NCBI GenBank assembly: GCA_900541975.1
Contig: UQLR01000002.1
Coordinates: 102,863 to 166,862 of the forward strand
Reading direction: 5' to 3'
DNA length: 64,000 nt
Source of the DNA: an uncultured Oscillospiraceae bacterium
Lineage (GTDB): Bacteria; Bacillota; Clostridia; Oscillospirales; Acutalibacteraceae
A model generated the notes under the pieces. It searched no databases. It saw nothing but the letters and a program-made list of their open reading frames with translations, and was not told the DNA's origin. The position numbers were made by a program, and so were the translations under genes. Shown one piece after another: positions 53,586-61,598 of the stretch (positions are counted from its first letter, which is position 1; the number at the start of each line of letters is the position of its first letter).

Positions 53586-54704
53586 ATGGTACGTAAAGTT
53601 ACAAAAATGTGCATGATCTTGTTGCAAAAAGAGACGGTACTATGTATCTCTATTATATTAGCTTTGCTTTCCTGTTTCTTTGTTCCGCCCAGCCATTTAT
53701 ATTTTTCATACGTTGACTGGGACACATTGGCCCTTTTGTTCAGTTTAATGGCGGTTATGAAAGGATTGCAAAAGGCCGGTTTTTTTGTCTGTATGGCAAA
53801 TTTTTTACTAAAGAGGATTACGACCACGCGAACAATGCTGTTGATCCTTGTTTTTTTACCTTTTGTTTTAAGTATGGTTATTACAAATGACGTTGCATTA
53901 ATTACTTTTGTACCATTTGGCCTTATTGTACTGCGAATAGCAGGGCAGGAGCGTTTGGCGGCGCCACAGGCAGTGTTGCAAACTGTTGCGGCGAACCTTG
54001 GCAGCATGCTGACGCCGATGGGGAATCCTCAAAATCTTTACTTATATAATAAGTCCGGTATAAGGTTTGAAGAATTATGTGCGTTAATGTTTCCCTATGT
54101 TCTTGTTTCCGGGGTTTGTCTGGCGCTTATAATTGTTTTTAGGAAGCCTGTTCGTATTTCTGGTGTATCGCTGCCTGTTAAATTGGGAAGTCCAACAGCC
54201 TTGTTGTGCTGCACTGCAGGGTTTGCGCTGTGCCTTCTTGGAATCTTTAAAGTCATCCCACCCAGTATCATTGTAATCGTCGTGGTTGTTTTTTTGCTGT
54301 TTAAAGACCGCAAACTGTTATTAACGATTGATTATTCATTATTGGGAACTTTTATTTCTTTTTTCATTTTTATAGGAAACATTGCGAATATTGAAAGCTT
54401 TCAAAATTTTCTGGCTTCAATTCTGACAGGCCATGTTGAGTTGGCAGCAGTTGTGACCAGCCAGGTTACCAGTAATGTGCCTGCAGCTTTATTATTATCC
54501 GGATTTACTTCGCAATGGAAAAGCCTTATTATTGGCTGTAATTTTGGGGGCCTGGGAACGTTGATTGCTTCCATGGCAAGCTTAATTTCCTATAAAATTG
54601 TGGTCAAAACGTATCCAGAACAACGTAAGCAATATTTTTGGCAATTTACTCTCTGCAATATCTGTCTTCTGGGGCTCCTTTTTTTGGTGTACTGTTTGCT
54701 ATAA
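53586..54704 (+). CDS. SLC13/ArsB-type anion permease
   Basis: A membrane protein of 372 residues with roughly ten helices, related to the SLC13/citrate-arsenite (CitMHS/ArsB) superfamily. Family loops are FVLSMVITNDVALITFVPFG, ANLGSMLTPMGNPQNLYLYN and SQVTSNVPAALLLSGF, the last two being the paired hairpin motifs that bind the anion. Substrate could be dicarboxylate, sulfate or arsenite. The start (ATG 53586) has only GGGGGCAG upstream. It is isolated, AT-rich compared with its surroundings, and is followed by a terminator. Confidence 0.85.
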   Translation: MVRKVTKMCMILLQKETVLCISIILALLSCFFVPPSHLYFSYVDWDTLALLFSLMAVMKGLQKAGFFVCMANFLLKRITTTRTMLLILVFLPFVLSMVITNDVALITFVPFGLIVLRIAGQERLAAPQAVLQTVAANLGSMLTPMGNPQNLYLYNKSGIRFEELCALMFPYVLVSGVCLALIIVFRKPVRISGVSLPVKLGSPTALLCCTAGFALCLLGIFKVIPPSIIVIVVVVFLLFKDRKLLLTIDYSLLGTFISFFIFIGNIANIESFQNFLASILTGHVELAAVVTSQVTSNVPAALLLSGFTSQWKSLIIGCNFGGLGTLIASMASLISYKIVVKTYPEQRKQYFWQFTLCNICLLGLLFLVYCLL

Positions 54705-54816
54705 GATTTCATTTGTATGCGCCGGCAGAAGGTATATGAAAATGGTTAGCCTGTTAAAGATAGCTGAAACATCCAAAAAGCCTGCCCCTTTACATTGCAG
54801 CAGGCGGCGTTTCAGT

Positions 54817-54849
54817 TAAAATGCCCACTCTTTTGAGCGGGCATTTTTT
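54817..54849 (+). terminator. Terminator after the permease gene
   Basis: AAAATGCCCACTC (54818-54830) pairs with GAGCGGGCATTTT (54835-54847; one mismatch), with a TTTT loop and a T tail. Confidence 0.88.
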
Positions 54850-54892
54850 ATGTGATTTGCTGTTGTTTGTTTTTGCAAAAGCTGCATTTTTG

Positions 54893-55120
54893 CTATTTGC
54901 TTTTCTGATATTTTATAATTAATCCAATAATTAAAAAAATGACAGCCGCGCCTATAAAAACTGGAGCCAAAAAGCCTGATACGGAAATAAAGAAACAAAT
55001 GCTGTCATTTGTCTGTAATAAAGAACGGTTTGCTGAAAAGCCAATTGCAAGCATTAAGTCGATAATACCAATCCATCCGGTTATGCTTGCAAGGATCAGC
55101 AATATTTTATACAGTTTCAA
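54893..55120 (-). CDS. Small two-helix membrane protein of unknown function
   Basis: A 75-residue hydrophobic protein with two membrane segments (about 5-27 and 43-68) and a short basic tail YQKSK. I do not recognise a family. The start is TTG with AAGGAG eight bases upstream, which supports translation. It is divergent from the XRE regulator at 55249, a common arrangement for a regulator and its target. Confidence 0.6.
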   Translation of the reverse strand: MKLYKILLILASITGWIGIIDLMLAIGFSANRSLLQTNDSICFFISVSGFLAPVFIGAAVIFLIIGLIIKYQKSK

Positions 55121-55248
55121 AAGCTTTCTCCTTCCTGTTCATATATGTAGGAATTGCTGTATAATAACTACTAATTGTCATAATTTTACACCTATAGTCA
55201 CTGATATGTCAAGAGGTTGGTTGTTATAATAAAATTGGTGATGAATTG

Positions 55249-55584
55249 ATGAAAAATATAAATTATCAATTGGTCGGACAAAGGGTAAAGCAACTACGAA
55301 ATAAAAAGCATTTAACACAAGAGCAGTTAGCGGAAGCCTGCAATATTTCGACCTCTTATCTGGGACATATTGAACGTGGAAGTAAAAAATTATCACTGGA
55401 AACTGCTGTAAAAATTGCCCAATGTCTGCATGTCAGTCTGGATGCACTTGTAATTGACGGCGTTTTAGAAAACAGCGGGCTGTTATCAAATATTGAGGCG
55501 ATTATTAAAAAACAGGACAAAAAGAAGCAAGAACAATTTATCCGCCTGTTGAAGATTTTAGCCAAAAACATAGATGCACTGTAG
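55249..55584 (+). CDS. XRE-family helix-turn-helix regulator
   Basis: A protein of 111 residues with an N-terminal Cro/CI-type HTH (about 8-64): VGQRVKQLRNKKHLTQEQLA, NISTSYLGHIERGSKKLSLE, LHVSLDALV. The C-terminal ~45 residues are Lys/Leu-rich and probably helical for dimerisation. ATG 55249 is adjacent to a TTG at 55246; upstream TTGTTATAAT (55221-55230) offers a -10 but no clear -35. It likely controls itself and the divergent small membrane protein. Confidence 0.9.
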   Translation: MKNINYQLVGQRVKQLRNKKHLTQEQLAEACNISTSYLGHIERGSKKLSLETAVKIAQCLHVSLDALVIDGVLENSGLLSNIEAIIKKQDKKKQEQFIRLLKILAKNIDAL

Positions 55585-55587
55585 GTT

Positions 55588-55627
55588 CCTGCCGTTGATG
55601 CGTTTGTCCTCAATGGCAGGTTTTTTT
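55588..55627 (+). terminator. Terminator of the XRE regulator gene
   Basis: CCTGCCGTTGA (55588-55598) pairs with TCAATGGCAGG (55610-55620, one G-T) and is followed by TTTTTTT. Confidence 0.9.
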
Positions 55628-56070
55628 GTGTGAAAAATAAAAATATTTTACAATGAAATTAAAAATGCAGGTTGTTTTGCCGAAAGCATATGTGACCGTA
55701 TCGGCAAAAGCGCAAAAGAAAAAATGAAGGCAAATATTTACGCTGGCCTTGTTTCCAGACATCTGTTGTACGTAACTGCTGTATACAGACAATTTTAAAT
55801 GTCGTGCAGGTTTGTATGGTTTTCACTATATAAATAAAAATGAAAAAATTTTTATCCGGAAAATCTCATAAAAGAAATTATAAAGAAGAATTGGATTTCA
55901 CGTGAAGAGATAAAAAAAGAAAAGAATATCAGAAAAAGAAGCAATTTAGACAAAAACCGCATTTTGTTTTTGTTTGATTTTTTTGTGTTTCTCTATATAA
56001 TCTAATTTGGTTTTGCTTTAATATGATAAACCGATAAAAGCAAAAATTGCACACAAAGAAAGGATTTGGA
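55628..56070. other. AT-rich gene-free region
   Basis: No convincing gene. It is the most AT-rich stretch of the window. One inverted repeat, TTTTGCCGA (55675-55683) with TCGGCAAAA (55701-55709), could be an operator or weak terminator. The end holds the ribosome binding site AAAGAAAGGA for the signal-peptide fragment at 56071. Confidence 0.4.
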
Positions 56071-57832
56071 ATGATGAGTAAAAGACGAAAAAGGCTGGGA
56101 ACGGCCCTGTTATCCTGCATCATGCTGCTGTCCTGCTTTGCAGGCGGAAGGAGGATATGCACCGTATACATATAGCTTTTCCTGTGCACATCAGGAGATC
56201 AGCGATGACCAGTATACAACCGGCTACTCCGAAAGCAGTACGGGGCATTTGTTTGTACGGAACCCGGGTACCTATTGTGTTACAGGGTATGTAAAAGACC
56301 GCAGTGGCAGAGTTTTGACGTCTGTGCTATATGTTACCGCGGTTGAGGAAGACTTTACGATTCGTTCTTTTACAACTGATCCAGAATCACCGGTAGCGTT
56401 GGGAAATAAAATTACCTTTACGGTGTCTACTGCGGGGGAAAACGTTTATCCATATTCCAAAGATATTTATACCTGGACTATTCAAAAGGATGGGCAAGCG
56501 GTGGCAAATCCCAAGACGACCGAGATTACAGAGAAAAATGTAGGCCAGAAAACCAGTACCGCAAAAATGGAGTGGACGCCTACCGAAACCGGCCAATACA
56601 TAGCAACCGTGCGAGCGGTGGATTATAAAAATAATGTTGCAGAAAAAAGCGTTGCGTTTACAGTGAGCGAAGAGATGCACGTGGAATCACTTACCGCAGA
56701 CCCAAAATCACCTGTAAAAATTGGGGAAGAAATCACCTTTACGGCAATCACCAATGGGGATGGCATTTCTGCGTATTATCCGTATCACAAAGTGGAATCC
56801 TCTTGGACTGTTAAAAAGGACGGGCAGGTAGTTGCAAGCCCGGAGACGTCTTATTTCAACAGAATTGCGTACCGGAGCAGCCAGCTTCAGGCAAAGTGGA
56901 CGCCTGATGAAGCCGGAAATTACGCTGTGACCGTGCAGGTGGAGGATATTGAAGGAAATTTTGCAGAGAAGACCAGTTGGTTTATAGTGGAAGATGCGTT
57001 GTGCATAGATTCGTTTACGACGGACCTGGACAACTATATGGGGATATATGGGACTGTGAATATGCGAGCGCAGGCGGCCGGCGGCATGGCCCCCTACCAG
57101 TATCAGTTCTCCTATTGGAAAACAGGAAGCAATACTGTGATACAGCCCTATTCTGATCAAAATACGGCGTCTGTGCAGTTTAAAGAAGCAGGAACATACA
57201 GGCTTCTTGTAAGCGTGAAGGATGCAAAAGGCAATGTGGCGACTGAGAAAAAGACCTTTACCGTGGCAAACCTGTATGTAATGCAGTTGAATGCAAGCAA
57301 AACAGATGCACAGGCGGGGGAAACGGTGACCTTCCGTGCAGAAACTTCCAACGAAGCCAAGGATATTACCTATAGCAATTATTATTATACGGTTACAAAG
57401 GACGGAAAGACGCAGAGCCTGACGACCAATACGGACAAGACGGCAAACTGGGCGCCACCAGAAGCCGGAACCTATACAGTCAGGCTGGGAATCCGGTACG
57501 ATGAAAAAGTATTGTCATTTAAAACAATGGAATATACCGTATCGCCACCAAGCAACCGTATTACAATTTACTATAAGGGTTACAGTACGCCGTACATTCA
57601 TTACCAGATAGGAGAAGGAAGCTGGACCAACGTGCCGGGAATAGCAATGGAAGAAAGCGCGGCCATGCCGGGTTATACGCATCAATACACCATTGAGCTT
57701 GGCGATGCGGCCTATGCAAACGTGTGCTTTAACGACGGGCACAACAATTGGGACAGCAGAAACGGACAGAATTACCGCTTTGAAGCGGGGACGTATACCT
57801 ACCAAAACGGACAGGTGGTAAAAATAGGATAA
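56071..57832 (+). pseudogene. Exported Ig-repeat protein with C-terminal CBM25, signal peptide out of frame
   Basis: ATG 56071, with a good ribosome binding site, encodes a signal peptide (SKRRKRLGTALLSCIMLLSC) but its frame stops at TAG 56173-56175. From about 56138 a different frame (+1) is open to 57832 and encodes some 560 residues: a first Ig/Y_Y_Y-type domain that lacks its opening strands (it begins EGGYAPYTYSFSC), three further related domains each starting with SFTTD- or SLTAD-like strands, and a C-terminal CBM25-type starch-binding module (ITIYYKGYSTPYIHYQIG, then CFNDGHNNWDSRNG). A deletion joining the signal peptide to mid-domain sequence explains both the truncated domain and the frameshift. 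The long frame has no usable start codon. Confidence 0.82.
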
Positions 57833-57866
57833 GGATCTGGTTTGTTGAAAAAGAGAAAAAGATAAA

Positions 57867-57900
57867 AGGGATGGCGCCGCTTTAAAGCGGCGCCATCCCT
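57867..57900 (+). terminator. Terminator between the CBM25 pseudogene and the convergent epimerase gene
   Basis: AGGGATGGCGCCGCTTT (57867-57883) pairs perfectly with AAAGCGGCGCCATCCCT (57884-57900). T-rich flanks exist on both strands (GCGTTTTGTTTTG rightwards, TTTTATCTTTTTC leftwards), so it probably works in both directions. Confidence 0.9.
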
Positions 57901-57953
57901 GCGTTTTGTTTTGAAAAGCAATGCGGCATACCAAAGAGGCAGGGATAAAAATA

Positions 57954-58964
57954 TCAGGCCGGTAGTTTTGCTTTACAAGTTTGACCTTTTTTAAGCCACG
58001 CGATGGTATCTGCAATTGTCTGGTACAGGTCGCGGGGCCGCCAACCCAACTCGCTGGTAGCCTTGTCATGGGAAAAACGGTCGTTGCTTTGCAGTGTATA
58101 CAAAGAATAGCTTGTATACAGCGGGCGTTGTCTGGTGCGTTTTGCGTGCAGCTGTATAAAGGGGACGGCAGCTTTTGCAAGCCATATAGGTAAAACGGGC
58201 AAACGCCGGCCGCCGCAAATGCTGCGGACCATCTTCAGCAGTTCTTTAATTTCGTAATGCCGGTTTGATAATATATAGCATTCTCCTTTTTTACCTTTGT
58301 CCGCCGCCAGCAGACAACCCTGAGCAACATCGCGCACATCTACAAAATCGTAGCCGCCGTTTACGCAGGCGGGCAGACGTCCGCAGATGTAGTCGCTTAC
58401 CAGTTGTACCAAATGGTTGCAATGAGCGTCGTACGGCCCTAAAATACCGGAAGGATGCACTACGACGGCGTCAAGCCCCTGTTTAATTTCTTCAAGCAGC
58501 AGCCTGGTTGCTTCTGCCTTCGTTTTGGCATATCCACCTGTGACCTGCTGCGGGGAAAAGCTGTAAACCTCCTTTAAAACGAGCGGCTTTGCTTTTTCCG
58601 GTATGGCATGGACAGAGCTGACATATACCATACGTTTAACCTTTTTTTCCAGGCAAAGCGCGGCAACTGTTTTTGTACCATTGACGTTCACGTCGTATAG
58701 GGTGGGGGAGGCTTTCTTGGCAATATTTATAATGCCGGCGGTATGCAGCACGATTACCTGTGCGCCCTGCGTGTCTGCAAAAAGCGGCAGAAGTGTTTCA
58801 CGCTTGCGCACGTCGCCCTTATAATAAGTAACGTTGCCATGGTCTGTTGCGTGCTCCTGTGGAAGGATCAGGCCGCGTACCAGGCAATCCTGTTTTTCCA
58901 GCATACGTACCAGCGTACTTCCCAGATGGCCGTTTGCACCGGTGATAATGTAGATCCGTTTCAT
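57954..58964 (-). CDS. NAD(P)-dependent epimerase/dehydratase-family (extended SDR) protein
   Basis: A protein of 336 residues with the Rossmann motif TGANGHLGSTLVRML near the N-terminus, VLHTAGIINIAKK, the catalytic Ser region VYVSSVHAIPE and Tyr-Lys in GGYAKTKAEA, followed by HPSGILGPYD and FVDVRDVAQG. This resembles dihydroflavonol-4-reductase/3-beta-HSD-like extended SDRs whose substrates vary. ATG 58964 is preferred; an in-frame GTG at 58976 abuts the AGAGG site too closely. It is divergent from a TetR regulator with 157 bases between them, a typical regulator-target pair. Confidence 0.9.
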   Translation of the reverse strand: MKRIYIITGANGHLGSTLVRMLEKQDCLVRGLILPQEHATDHGNVTYYKGDVRKRETLLPLFADTQGAQVIVLHTAGIINIAKKASPTLYDVNVNGTKTVAALCLEKKVKRMVYVSSVHAIPEKAKPLVLKEVYSFSPQQVTGGYAKTKAEATRLLLEEIKQGLDAVVVHPSGILGPYDAHCNHLVQLVSDYICGRLPACVNGGYDFVDVRDVAQGCLLAADKGKKGECYILSNRHYEIKELLKMVRSICGGRRLPVLPIWLAKAAVPFIQLHAKRTRQRPLYTSYSLYTLQSNDRFSHDKATSELGWRPRDLYQTIADTIAWLKKGQTCKAKLPA

Positions 58965-59121
58965 AATTGTATACACCTCTTATAATTTATGAACACCATG
59001 TTGGTTTTCGTTTCTAATTGTATTATAATCATCTTACAGGAAAACTACAATTGCCAGTTTTTTTTAAAATGCAAAAATATTGAACAGACGCAACACGGGT
59101 TGTTGAAAAGGAGAGGTTATT

Positions 59122-59757
59122 TTGAAAAAGTTTAAAAACGACCACCGCACGCGTGTGACAAAACTGCTGATACGAAAGGCCTTTACCCATCTTTTAAAAC
59201 AAAAACCCATTCAAAGCATTTCTATTAAAGAGCTGTGTGAGTTGGCGGGAATTAACCGCGGTACATTTTATACGCATTATACCGATATTTATGATCTGCG
59301 CAGCCAAATGGAGGAGGAAATGCTGCAGGATTTTGAAAAAGCGCTTGCGCCGCTTTTTTCCAACGAACAGGAACAACTGACGCCTGTAAAGATAACAGCA
59401 GGGGTTTTTCAGTGTTTAAAAGAAAATTCAGACTTGTGCACCGTTACGCTGGGGGATTATGGCGACAAAGCTTTCGCGCTGAAGCTGATTAATATGGGGC
59501 GGGAAAAGTGCATTACGTCCTATTCCGGCTATTTTAAAAACGCATCTGAAAAAGAGATTGAATATTTTTACGCGTTTGCAAGCGCAGGCTGCATAGGACT
59601 GCTGCAAAAATGGCTGGAAGAGGGTATGGTAACACCCGCGCAGCAGGTTGCAGAGATGGCGGAAGACATGATGTACAGAGGGATTGGTTTTTTAAATGGA
59701 ACAGACACGCGGGAGTTGGATGCAAGGAAAGAACACGAAGGAAAGACGCCGGGATAA
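59122..59757 (+). CDS. TetR/AcrR-family regulator
   Basis: A protein of 211 residues. The N-terminal HTH (about 10-57) includes TKLLIRKAFTHLLKQKPIQS, ISIKELCELAGINRGTFYTH and YTDIYDLRSQMEEEM; the C-terminal ligand domain resembles that of DhaS-like TetR proteins (TetR_C_33 type). The start is TTG with AAAAGGAGAGG upstream. It probably regulates itself and the divergent epimerase gene. The tail after residue ~190 is charged and likely disordered. Confidence 0.92.
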   Translation: MKKFKNDHRTRVTKLLIRKAFTHLLKQKPIQSISIKELCELAGINRGTFYTHYTDIYDLRSQMEEEMLQDFEKALAPLFSNEQEQLTPVKITAGVFQCLKENSDLCTVTLGDYGDKAFALKLINMGREKCITSYSGYFKNASEKEIEYFYAFASAGCIGLLQKWLEEGMVTPAQQVAEMAEDMMYRGIGFLNGTDTRELDARKEHEGKTPG

Positions 59758-59785
59758 ATTTATGTAATTCTTTTTAGAAAAAAGA

Positions 59786-59810
59786 AAAGGCGGGCAATTT
59801 GCCCGCCTTT
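59786..59810. terminator. Bidirectional terminator between tetR-like and M23 peptidase genes
   Basis: AAAGGCGGGC (59786-59795) pairs with GCCCGCCTTT (59801-59810) across a 5-base loop. T-rich sequence flanks it on both strands (TTTGTTCTTTG rightwards; TTTTCTTTTTTC leftwards). Confidence 0.9.
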
Positions 59811-59840
59811 GTTCTTTGTCTTTTTATCAAAGCAGTCCAT

Positions 59841-61007
59841 TTAGAACAGTTCAGACGCCGGGTCGTAACGCTGGCCGTTAAACCAGCATTCGAAATGCAG
59901 GTGCGCGCCGTAGGAATTGCCCGTGTTGCCGATATAACCTATAATTTCGCCCTGCTGTACGGCCTGGCCCGGCTCTACAACGAGCACGCTGCAATGCGCA
60001 TACAGGGTGGAGTAGCCGCCGCCGTGGTCGAGCATAACATAATATCCCCAGCCGGAGCCCCAGGAATCTGTTGCATTTGCGCGTATAACCGTGCCGCTTT
60101 GCGCTGCAATAATGGGCTTGCCGTAGGCGCTGCCGTTGCAGGCAAAATCCATCCCCTGGTGGTTGCGGCTGTCGCCCCAGTAGGAGGTGATCACGTTGCA
60201 TTCCGGCGCGGGCCAGATGTACCCGTTTGCGCCGCCTGAACCGTTGCCAAGGATCCCGCCGTTTTCCTGTACATACTGCTTGTGCCACTGTGCAAGCTCT
60301 TCAGACAGGGCTTCTTGCTCGGCGGAGTTTTTCTGTAGCTGGTCTTCCAGTTCCTCCTGCGTTTTTTGCAGGCGGCTGAGGACTTCGTCGCATTCCTGCT
60401 TAAGGGCGTCAAGCTCCTTGTAGTTTTTTTCAAGCTCGGTTTTGGATTGGGAGACAACGGCCTTTTCTTCTTCGAGCGCGGTTTTCTCCGCCGTGACGGC
60501 ATGCAGTTTTTGGGAAAGCTTGTCAATGATTTTTGCATCAAACGAGGAGATGCTTTCGACCAGGTATGCTTTGTCTATAAAATCGTTGAAATCTTTGGCG
60601 CCCAGGATGATTTCCAACGTAGAGGCTTCCCCAGCCATATAGATTGCGCGGATGCGCTGGCCCAAAATTTCGTAATCCTGGTCAATTTCTTCCTGTTGCA
60701 CGCGGATTTGCGCTTCTTTTTCCACAATTTGTTTATTACAGGTAGAAATGGTGGTGTTCAAAAGGTCGATCTGCTCCTGCAGGTTGTCGATCTTTGCCTG
60801 CAGCGCCTGTTGCAGCTGCAATTGTTCTGTGGCGTCTTCGCGCGCCTGGTCAAGCTGCCGGTCGAGCTCTTCCTGCTGTTGCTGCAGTTGCTGGCTGCGG
60901 GTTGAAAATTCGCTGATGTCTGCAATGGCGTACGCAGACGCTGTGCAGGAAAGGGCGGTGCATAAAAACAAGCACAGGCCCCGGCGCAGCAAACGATGAA
61001 ATCGCAT
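59841..61007 (-). CDS. Exported coiled-coil M23-family peptidoglycan peptidase (EnvC/NlpD-like)
   Basis: A protein of 388 residues: signal peptide (about 1-26, ending SAYA), a long coiled coil (about 35-255) rich in Gln, Glu and Leu, then an LytM/M23 domain (about 268-388). Zinc-site motifs are NHQGMDFA and HLHFECW, with HCSVLVVEPGQAVQQGE between them. In the family, the coiled coil either activates amidases or positions the peptidase at the septum. It is alone in its transcription unit. The promoter must lie in the large gap to 61598. Confidence 0.93.
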   Translation of the reverse strand: MRFHRLLRRGLCLFLCTALSCTASAYAIADISEFSTRSQQLQQQQEELDRQLDQAREDATEQLQLQQALQAKIDNLQEQIDLLNTTISTCNKQIVEKEAQIRVQQEEIDQDYEILGQRIRAIYMAGEASTLEIILGAKDFNDFIDKAYLVESISSFDAKIIDKLSQKLHAVTAEKTALEEEKAVVSQSKTELEKNYKELDALKQECDEVLSRLQKTQEELEDQLQKNSAEQEALSEELAQWHKQYVQENGGILGNGSGGANGYIWPAPECNVITSYWGDSRNHQGMDFACNGSAYGKPIIAAQSGTVIRANATDSWGSGWGYYVMLDHGGGYSTLYAHCSVLVVEPGQAVQQGEIIGYIGNTGNSYGAHLHFECWFNGQRYDPASELF

Positions 61008-61273
61008 GGTGGATCTGTCCTTTCTTAATATAAATCCCGCGCGGAAAAATGTCTGAAAAGAACAGACAAAACGGGATTTTGCCGATTAAAGCTGTTTTTA
61101 ATCTACCATAAACGGCGTATGTTTGCAAGGTGTTTTATAGATTGAAACGCTGCGCAGAAAAAACGGGGCAAAAAAGCAGGAAAAAGGGGGGCCTTTTGCG
61201 GCTCCAATTTTTACCAATAATTTACAAATGTATGAAAATCTTTTGAGAGATATACCAATCTTAACAGAAATGT

Positions 61274-61322
61274 GACCAGTTTTCACAAAACTATATACAA
61301 AATTTTATTTTTGTGGTACGGT
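61274..61322 (+). promoter_or_regulatory. Promoter of the CBM26-like gene with the agrBD-type palindrome
   Basis: AGTTTT-CAC-AAAACT (61278-61292) precedes TATACA (61294-61299), 17 bases, TACGGT (61317-61322). The block starting GACCAG at 61274 matches the agrBD promoter starting at 48498 in 25 of the first 28 bases, and GACCAG lies exactly 43 bases before the -10 in both. The downstream GTCTA (61321-61325) is also shared (48545-48549). Confidence 0.65.
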
Positions 61323-61328
61323 CTAAGT

Positions 61329-61598
61329 GCGAAAAGCAAAGGAAAGCCTCTGTGTGAAATAAAATCACACGGACGAGCGTCCTGCGCCGAATGCAATTTT
61401 TCCCCAGATCGTTTGCCGCGGCAGATGTGTTCGGTTTAAAAATTTATGAAAGCGGACAAGCTGTTTGATGCAAACGGGGGCGTCGGCCGGTTTTGGGCAC
61501 ACCCTCGCCGGGGTGCGTGAAACCTATTCACAAAAATGTAGCATGTAAAATTTTTTCTTGCATGCCTACAAAAACATCATGAAAGGGAGGCATTTAAC
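61329..61598 (+). other. Long structured leader upstream of the CBM26-like gene
   Basis: If transcription starts about seven bases after the -10, a leader of about 270 nt results. It contains GTGTGA (61352-61357) with TCACAC (61365-61370), GGAC-GAGC-GTCC (61371-61382), a long stem CCGAA with TTCGG around 61387-61433, and GCACACCC with GGGGTGC near 61497-61516. No known riboswitch consensus was recognised. GGGAGG at the end serves the start at 61599. The remaining part of this gap (61008-61273) holds the leftward promoter region of the M23 gene and no gene. Confidence 0.45.

Noticed and set aside
55610..55792. Minus-strand frame of 60 codons after the XRE gene
   Set aside because: It covers the XRE terminator, lacks a ribosome binding site and has an irregular Cys/Phe-rich composition typical of AT-rich noncoding DNA.
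61391..61519. Two tiny frames in the CBM26 leader (ATG 61391, 25 codons; ATG 61446, 24 codons)
   Set aside because: Neither has a ribosome binding site, and the stems of the leader overlap both. An RNAIII-style embedded peptide is therefore not supported.
61329..61540. A c-di-GMP or c-di-AMP riboswitch in the CBM26 leader
   Set aside because: The leader is hairpin-rich and precedes an exported protein, but the conserved core sequences of the GEMM-I, GEMM-II and ydaO classes could not be matched.
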